DNA of 17,692 nucleotides. It comes from Firmicutes bacterium UBA5493. Its GTDB lineage: Bacteria > Bacillota > Limnochordia > Darwinibacteriales > Darwinibacteriaceae. The translations under genes and the position numbers were made by a program. The stretch is from the NCBI GenBank assembly GCA_002424045.1, contig DIPH01000047.1:1-17692 (forward strand), given 5' to 3'. The first letter of the stretch is position 1; each line of letters begins with the position of its first letter. The notes under the pieces were generated by a model. The model was not told where the DNA came from and ran no database searches. It saw only the letters and a list, made by a program, of their open reading frames with translations. This document shows positions 12,800 to 17,692 of this stretch, in pieces.

Positions 12800-14476
12800 T
12801 CACATTTGCTCGGGGGCGTCCACACCCAAGATGCCTAATACTTTTCTAAGCACAACTTGCACCTGTGCCACCAACACTAACCGGGCATCCCGTAACTGCT
12901 CCTTTTCCCCCAAAATATGGCAGTGAGTGTAAAATGAATGGAACAGACTGGCCAGATCCAGCGCATAACGGGTCACCCGATGGGGTTCACGCTGCATAGC
13001 CGCGGTCAAAAGCTCCTCGGGCAACGATGCCATCTGCTTTATCAAAGCAATCTCAGAATCATGGGTCAAAAGGCTCAGATCAACCTCTTTGGAATTGGGT
13101 AGACTGACACCCATGTCCCGTCCCTGGCGCAAAATACTGGAAATTCGGGCATGAGCATATTGCACGTAAAAGACCGGATTCTCGTTGGACTGCTCTACTG
13201 CCAGATCCAAGTCGAAATCCAAGTGACTTTCTGGACTGCGGTTCAAGAAGAAAAAGCGCGCTGCATCTTTCCCTACTTCGTCCACTAAGTCTTGCATGGT
13301 AATGAATTCTCCGGCCCGTTTCGACATTTTCACCTGCTCGCCATTGCGAAGTAAGGCCACATACTGCAGGATTAACACCTCAAGAGTGTCTTCGCTGTAA
13401 CCTAAGGCCTGAATGGCCGCCTGCATGCGCCCAATATATCCGTGATGATCAGGACCCCAAATATCTATGAGCTTCGTATAACCTCGCTTGAGCTTGTCAT
13501 GGTGGTAAGCGATATCGGCGGTGACGTAAGTGTACGAACCATCACTTTTCACAATAACCCGATCCTTGTCATCACCAAAATCCGTGGATCGAAACCACTT
13601 GGCATCCTCTGCTTCAAATAAAAGGCCTCGTTCGTCCAAGAAAGCGATGGCTTCTTCTAATGCTCCTGCAGCATGCAGATCCCGTTCCCTAAACCATAGA
13701 TCAAATTCTACGCCGTAGTTCTTGAGATCCGCCTTTTGCATTTCTACCATTTGGTCTGTTCCCCACCGCTTGCAAAAGGCGAGACGCTCCTCAAGACCCT
13801 TCTCTAGTAGTTCAGGATGCTCCCCCTGCAACACTCCTGCCAATTCACCGACATAAGGAGCGGGGTACCCATCCTCGGGAAAAGGATAGTTTGGATCTGT
13901 CAATTGCTGGTAGCGGGCTTCTAGAGACCGGGCAAACACATCCGCTTGATTACCGGCATCGTTTACATAAAACTCGGTACCCACAGTGTAGCCTGCAACT
14001 CGAAAAAGGCGCGCTAATGTGTCTCCCACTGCAGCCGCGCGAGCATTCACTACGTTCATGGGACCGACTGGGTTGGCACTAACGAACTCCAGGAGAATAT
14101 TTTCACCTTCACCATGTCTCGAGTCTCCGTAAGCCTGACCCTCATCTTCGATGACCCGAATGGTATCAAAGAGCCAATCGTAACTCAAGAAAAAATTGAT
14201 AAAACCTGGCCCAGCCACCTCTACGTCCCGAATAAATCCCCCTAAGGATAGGTGCCCCACTATGATTTGAGCTACATCCCTAGGCGCTTTCCTTGCCATT
14301 TTTGCGGCAACAAGGGCAATATTGGAAGCGAAGTCTCCGTGACCAGAATCCCGCGGCACCTCCAAACCTATTTCAGGCACAGTAGCAAACTCTAATTCAC
14401 CACTCGCCTGGGCGGCCTCAATGGCAGCCTGAATCGCAGAGCGCAACTGCTCCTTTTGCTTTGAAACAACGCTCAT
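12800..14476 (-). CDS. argS: Arginine--tRNA ligase (class I ArgRS) with unusual HIGH motif
   Basis: Charges tRNA-Arg with arginine in the cytoplasm. The 558 residues are of normal length: N-terminal Add-1 domain (~5-95, HGDFASNIAL), Rossmann catalytic domain (~125-420) with FYVNDAGNQ, IWGPDHHGYIGRM and KMSKRAGEF (~383-391), and the helical DALR anticodon domain (~430-558, NPVFYVQYAHARI). The class I HIGH signature, normally HxGH after SANPTGP, reads NVVN here (residues 141-144, codons 14045-14056), so both histidines and the glycine are replaced. The KMSKR loop is intact. ATG 14476 has GGAGG seven bases upstream. It is the first gene of a long unit with its own promoter (14574-14602) and a leader hairpin. 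Confidence 0.96.
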   Translation of the reverse strand: MSVVSKQKEQLRSAIQAAIEAAQASGELEFATVPEIGLEVPRDSGHGDFASNIALVAAKMARKAPRDVAQIIVGHLSLGGFIRDVEVAGPGFINFFLSYDWLFDTIRVIEDEGQAYGDSRHGEGENILLEFVSANPVGPMNVVNARAAAVGDTLARLFRVAGYTVGTEFYVNDAGNQADVFARSLEARYQQLTDPNYPFPEDGYPAPYVGELAGVLQGEHPELLEKGLEERLAFCKRWGTDQMVEMQKADLKNYGVEFDLWFRERDLHAAGALEEAIAFLDERGLLFEAEDAKWFRSTDFGDDKDRVIVKSDGSYTYVTADIAYHHDKLKRGYTKLIDIWGPDHHGYIGRMQAAIQALGYSEDTLEVLILQYVALLRNGEQVKMSKRAGEFITMQDLVDEVGKDAARFFFLNRSPESHLDFDLDLAVEQSNENPVFYVQYAHARISSILRQGRDMGVSLPNSKEVDLSLLTHDSEIALIKQMASLPEELLTAAMQREPHRVTRYALDLASLFHSFYTHCHILGEKEQLRDARLVLVAQVQVVLRKVLGILGVDAPEQM

Positions 14477-14503
14477 TGCTACTCCTCCCTAACTAAAGAA
14501 ACT

Positions 14504-14527
14504 CCCCCGTAGGAATTCCTACAGGGG
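14504..14527 (-). terminator. Leader hairpin of argS, possible attenuator
   Basis: On the minus strand, CCCCTGTAGG, loop AATT, CCTACGGGGG: a 10-bp stem with one G.U pair, lying about 40 nt after the predicted transcription start. It is followed by AGTTTCTTTAG, a broken T-run, and then by the argS ribosome site. It could terminate part of the transcripts. No T-box signature accompanies it. Confidence 0.5.
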
Positions 14528-14563
14528 AAAAAATCGGTCGTGCACTCGTTGCTTGCACTAACC

Positions 14564-14596
14564 ATTCTCAGTTAGTATACCATTAGTACTGAGAAT
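14564..14596. promoter_or_regulatory. Inverted repeat covering the argS promoter, probable operator
   Basis: ATTCTCAGT (14564-14572) and ACTGAGAAT (14588-14596) are perfect 9-bp inverted arms, 15 bp apart. One arm fills the -35 side of the promoter spacer, the other the region between -10 and the start point, and the -10 box lies between them. Because most of it is upstream of the transcribed region, it should act as DNA, as a repressor site. The regulator is unknown. Confidence 0.6.
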
Positions 14597-14602
14597 AGAC
14601 AA
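14574..14602 (-). promoter_or_regulatory. Promoter of the argS-pyrG-fba unit
   Basis: On the minus strand, TTGTCT (14597-14602), a 17-nt spacer and TATACT (14574-14579), with TG at the extended -10 position. The start point would be near 14567, giving a leader of about 90 nt. No comparably good promoter is seen before the later genes down to fba, whose gaps are 66 bp or less. Confidence 0.75.
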
Positions 14603-14634
14603 CTGCCATTTTTGGCACGCTTTTAGGCCGCTTT

Positions 14635-16305
14635 TTAAAATAGTCCTGTGATATTGCCATCCATGTCAATATCTACATTTTCAGCTGCTGGCTTAGAGGG
14701 TAGACCCGGCATGGTCATGATATCACCTGCGAGGCAAACCAAGAAACCTGCGCCAAGAGATGGTCTGACATCGGTGATGGTTAATGTCCATCCCTTTGGT
14801 GCACCCTTCAGTTTAGGATCATCGGAAATGGAATGCTGTGTCTTTGCTACACAGACTGGTAATTCGCCATAGCCCAGACGTGTCAAATCGCGAATGGAAC
14901 GTTCTGCCTGCGGTGCAAACGTGACGCCGTCTGCTCCGTAGATTTCCTTAGCCAGAGTTTCCAGTTTCGCTTTAATCGGTTGTTTCCAATCATAGAGCGG
15001 TTTAAATTCTGCTTGTTCCGTCTCCAAAACATCCAAGACGGCCTGAGCAAATTCTACTCCGCCCGGTCCACCGTCAACCACTACTTTCGACACTGCCCAC
15101 TTGACACCAAGCTCGTCACAATGGCGCTGTACCAGTTCCAACTCCTCCGGTGCGTCTGTAGGGAATTGATTGATGGCGACCACAATGGGCAGTCCAAACT
15201 TTTTGATATTCTCTACGTGCTTATCTAGATTGGCCATGCCTTTTTCTAGAGCAGGTAAATTGGTCAACTTTACATCCTCTTTCGCCACACCACCATGCAT
15301 GTTCAAAGCACGCACAGAAACTACGATTACTGCCACATCAGGTGTCAATCCGGAATAGCCATGGACGATATCAAAGAATTTTTCTGCACCTAAGTCGGCC
15401 GCAAATCCACCTTCGGTCACAACATAATCCGCGAGTTTAAGGCCCATACGGGTGGCAATGATACTATTGTTGCCGTGGGCGATGTTCGCAAAGGGACCAC
15501 CATGAACAAAGGCAGGCTGCCCTTCTAGAGTCTGCACCAAGTTAGGCTTAATGGCGTCTTTCATAATAACTGCCATCGCTCCTTGGGCATTGAGATCCTT
15601 GGCGTATACCGGCTTGCGATCGTAGGTGTAGCCCACAAGGATACGCCCTACCCGCTCCTTAAGATCCTGAAGATCGGTAGCCAGACAGAGGATGGCCATG
15701 ATTTCAGAGGCTACGGAAATATCGAAACCTGCCTCCCTCACATAACCGTCACCCAGGCCGCCTAGGCCTATGACGATATTGCGCAACTGTCTGTCGTTCA
15801 TATCCATAACCCGCCGGAATACAATCCGTTTGGGATCAAGATTCAATTCGTTTCCTTTAGCAATATGATTGTCCAAGAGAGCTGCCAATAAATTGTGTGC
15901 TGTAGTCACGGCATGAATATCGCCGGTAAAATGAAGGTTTATGTCTTCCATAGGCACGACCTGCGAATATCCACCGCCAGCTGCTCCGCCTTTCACGCCG
16001 AAGGTGGGACCTAGAGATGGTTCCCGAATACAAGCAATGACATTTTTCCCAAGGTGGCCTAGGGCCTGGGTCAAGCCGATGGCGGTAACAGTCTTGCCTT
16101 CTCCCGCTGGAGTGGCTGTAATGGCGGTTGTGTAAATGAGTTTGCCGTCCGGGCGATCCTTCAGTCTGTCATATACCTTTGTGTCTACTTTTGCCTTGTA
16201 CTTGCCATACAATTCAACCTCATCTGGTGACAGATCAAGCTGCTTGGCAATCTCCTCGATTGGACGCAGTTTGGCTTGTTGTGCAATTTGAATATCACTA
16301 AGCAT
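14635..16305 (-). CDS. fhs: Formate--tetrahydrofolate ligase
   Basis: Joins formate to tetrahydrofolate with ATP, giving 10-formyl-THF. This is the entry step of the methyl branch of the Wood-Ljungdahl pathway and also supplies purine and formyl-Met synthesis. The 556 residues are the usual length. Visible are the P-loop TPAGEGKT (~65-72), EPSLGPTFGVKGGAAGGGYSQ, HAVTTAHNLLAAL, NIVIGLGG, FVHGGPFANIAHGNNS, VTEGGFAADLGAEKF, and at the end DIMTMPGLPSKPAAE with GNITGLF. ATG 16305 has AGGGGGA upstream. It begins 28 bp after lpd, with which it may share a transcript. Presence of fhs alone does not prove acetogenesis. No clear T-run terminator follows the stop; a small stem (TGCCA-AAAA-TGGCA) lies shortly after it. 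Confidence 0.97.
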   Translation of the reverse strand: MLSDIQIAQQAKLRPIEEIAKQLDLSPDEVELYGKYKAKVDTKVYDRLKDRPDGKLIYTTAITATPAGEGKTVTAIGLTQALGHLGKNVIACIREPSLGPTFGVKGGAAGGGYSQVVPMEDINLHFTGDIHAVTTAHNLLAALLDNHIAKGNELNLDPKRIVFRRVMDMNDRQLRNIVIGLGGLGDGYVREAGFDISVASEIMAILCLATDLQDLKERVGRILVGYTYDRKPVYAKDLNAQGAMAVIMKDAIKPNLVQTLEGQPAFVHGGPFANIAHGNNSIIATRMGLKLADYVVTEGGFAADLGAEKFFDIVHGYSGLTPDVAVIVVSVRALNMHGGVAKEDVKLTNLPALEKGMANLDKHVENIKKFGLPIVVAINQFPTDAPEELELVQRHCDELGVKWAVSKVVVDGGPGGVEFAQAVLDVLETEQAEFKPLYDWKQPIKAKLETLAKEIYGADGVTFAPQAERSIRDLTRLGYGELPVCVAKTQHSISDDPKLKGAPKGWTLTITDVRPSLGAGFLVCLAGDIMTMPGLPSKPAAENVDIDMDGNITGLF

Positions 16306-16332
16306 TATTCAGTCCCCCTGTCTCTTTTTGTT

Positions 16333-16349
16333 CCTACAATGAGTGTAGG
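16333..16349 (-). other. Small hairpin overlapping the lpd stop codon
   Basis: CCTACA, loop CTCAT, TGTAGG on the minus strand: a perfect 6-bp stem that includes the TAG stop of lpd. An A-rich stretch, not T, follows, so it is not a normal terminator. It may be an mRNA-processing or stability element between lpd and fhs, or chance. Confidence 0.3.
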
Positions 16350-17692
16350 CCTATTCCTAATCCGCTTAAAACCGCTTCTTTGATCGATTCGGAAACGGTT
16401 GGATGCGGATAGACTACCTCTGCCCACTCCTGCAACGTCAATCCCTGCTCCAAGGCTACAGTTGCTCCAGATATCAACTCTGTGGCCTGGGGTCCAATGA
16501 TATGTACTCCTCGTACAACGCCGTCCGTTGACGCCACAAACTTCACGAAACCAGAGTCTTGACCTGCAATTACTGCCCTTCCATTACCTTTCAGAGAATA
16601 CTTGGCAGTTAGTACCTCTCCATATTGTTCCTTAGCCTTCTCCTCTGTTAAGCCCACAGAAGCAATTTCTGGTGTGGTATACACACAGCTTGGTACAAAC
16701 CACTCATTTCTGGCAGGCTCCCCAGCCATATTGTTTACCGCAGACCAACCCTCTTCAAAGGCCAAATGTGCCAGTTGCATACCACCGATAATATCGCCAG
16801 CGGCATAGATATGGGGCACAGAACTCCGGTACTTCCCGTCCACTACCACATAGCCTCTAGCGTCGACCTCTGCGGGGAAACCCTTCGGAAGAACAGCTTT
16901 GCGACCCACCGATACTAAAACCAGTTCGGTCTCTAACTCCAAAGTGCGTCCCTTTTGATCCACCTCGACGACGACGTGGTCCGATTCATGGCGTAATCTC
17001 TCTACCTTAGCTCCAGTCAACACCTTAATTTTGCGCTTCTTGAACTCTCTCGTCAGCGTCTGACTGATCTCTGCATCCTCTGGAGGCAGGATTTGGGGCA
17101 TTAATTCCACGATTGTCACCTGAACCCCATAGGATGCAAAAACAGTGGCAAATTCACAGCCAATGACGCCACCGCCCACAATCACTAGGGACTTAGGCAG
17201 AGAATCCCGATCCAAGAGTTGATCGCTGTCCACCACTCGTTCACCATCGATGGCAAGATTGGGAAGCTCAAAGGGGACGGTTCCCGTGGCTACAAGAATG
17301 TTGTCGGGCTTGAAGATTTCATCTCCCACCTGCACTTCGGTGGATGATAAAAACCGAGCCTCTCCTTTTATCACTCGAATTTCTTTCTTGTCCAACAAGA
17401 ACTTCAGCCCGTCTACCAAGCGTTCAACCACTTGGTCCTTATTTTTGACAACTTGAGAATAATCTAGATCCTGGATCTCCAGACTCACACCGTGAGTTTT
17501 GGCAGAAGCAAGACTCCCGTAAAAATGGGCGCTCTCAAGCAACGCTTTTGTCGGAATGCAACCCCGATTTAGGCAGGTTCCTCCCACGCTTGACTTTTCT
17601 ACCACCACTACACTCTTGCCCAAATGGCGAGCACGAATAGCACCAGCGTACCCTGCTGGTCCTCCCCCAATCACAAGAAGATCAATCTGCTG
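16334..17692 (-). CDS. lpdA: Dihydrolipoyl dehydrogenase (E3), 5' end outside the window
   Basis: FAD enzyme that reoxidises the dihydrolipoyl groups of the 2-oxoacid dehydrogenase complexes or of the glycine cleavage H protein, passing electrons to NAD. About 452 residues are visible, read from the window edge. They include FAD-binding VIGGGPAGYAGAIRA, the redox-active disulfide GGTCLNRGCIPTK, NAD-binding VIVGGGVIGCEFA, the second FAD motif PHIYAAGDIIGG, and the C-terminal His-Glu pair in HPTVSESIKEA. All catalytic residues are present. The frame is open to the edge (QQIDLL precedes the GTG at 17674). That GTG lies inside the first FAD strand and is not the true start, so a few residues are missing. 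The neighbour fhs suggests one-carbon/glycine metabolism, but the parent complex cannot be decided here. Confidence 0.95.
   Translation of the reverse strand, partial: QQIDLLVIGGGPAGYAGAIRARHLGKSVVVVEKSSVGGTCLNRGCIPTKALLESAHFYGSLASAKTHGVSLEIQDLDYSQVVKNKDQVVERLVDGLKFLLDKKEIRVIKGEARFLSSTEVQVGDEIFKPDNILVATGTVPFELPNLAIDGERVVDSDQLLDRDSLPKSLVIVGGGVIGCEFATVFASYGVQVTIVELMPQILPPEDAEISQTLTREFKKRKIKVLTGAKVERLRHESDHVVVEVDQKGRTLELETELVLVSVGRKAVLPKGFPAEVDARGYVVVDGKYRSSVPHIYAAGDIIGGMQLAHLAFEEGWSAVNNMAGEPARNEWFVPSCVYTTPEIASVGLTEEKAKEQYGEVLTAKYSLKGNGRAVIAGQDSGFVKFVASTDGVVRGVHIIGPQATELISGATVALEQGLTLQEWAEVVYPHPTVSESIKEAVLSGLGIGLHSL

Noticed and set aside
14477..14634. T-box riboswitch upstream of argS
   Set aside because: The region has a promoter, an inverted repeat and one hairpin, but no T-box consensus and too little room for a full T-box.
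17672..17674. GTG at 17674 as the start of lpdA
   Set aside because: It falls within the first FAD-binding strand (LLVIGGG), and the frame remains open to the window edge, so the true start lies outside.

Overview
The window reads as a chromosomal housekeeping segment from an anaerobic-type member of the Bacillota (Firmicutes). The evidence is gene order and protein style. argS, a membrane protein gene, pyrG, fba, rho and rpmE lie in one direction, which resembles the classic Bacillus/Clostridia order argS..pyrG..fba..rho-rpmE. greA-lysS sits at the left end and appears to be followed by an rRNA-type promoter and leader, as lysS is in Bacillus. fhs (formate-tetrahydrofolate ligase) fits a one-carbon or acetogen-like anaerobe. 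The exact class cannot be read from this DNA alone. Every supported gene is on the minus strand, so transcription runs from high to low coordinates. I see no mobile element, CRISPR array, tRNA gene or plus-strand gene.

Layout in order of transcription (right to left). (1) A partial lpd, cut by the window edge, is followed closely by fhs. (2) A well-formed promoter with an overlapping inverted repeat starts a long unit: argS, a DUF624-like membrane protein gene, pyrG, a bifunctional-nuclease-domain (BFN) gene, a small secreted protein gene, a zinc-ribbon protein gene and fba. The unit ends in a hairpin just before rho. (3) rho is followed by a membrane-anchored LysM/M23 cell-wall peptidase gene. 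(4) rpmE has its own promoter and a strong terminator. (5) A dihydrouridine synthase gene has a palindrome-rich leader. (6) A two-gene unit of unknown function encodes an HTH regulator and a protein of the family often annotated quinate 5-dehydrogenase. (7) greA-lysS is driven by an exact-consensus promoter and closed by a long hairpin terminator. (8) At the left edge a further promoter and structured leader probably belong to an rRNA operon outside the window.

Most of the genes serve information processing: aminoacylation (argS, lysS), transcription elongation and termination (greA, rho), the ribosome (rpmE), tRNA modification (dus) and CTP supply (pyrG). A few serve central or one-carbon metabolism (fba, fhs, lpd).

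The most striking observation is in pyrG. The CTP synthase keeps its synthetase residues, but its glutaminase triad has changed from Cys-His-Glu to Ser380-Gln505-Glu507. This predicts an ammonia-dependent CTP synthase, by analogy with the Cys-to-Ser change in mammalian carbamoyl-phosphate synthetase I. Two genes upstream, ArgRS has an eroded HIGH signature (NVVN) beside an intact KMSKR. Several regulatory structures also stand out: the inverted repeat over the argS promoter, a hairpin that buries the ribosome binding site of the small secreted protein, three evenly spaced hairpins before dus, and a 17-bp palindrome upstream of the putative rRNA promoter.
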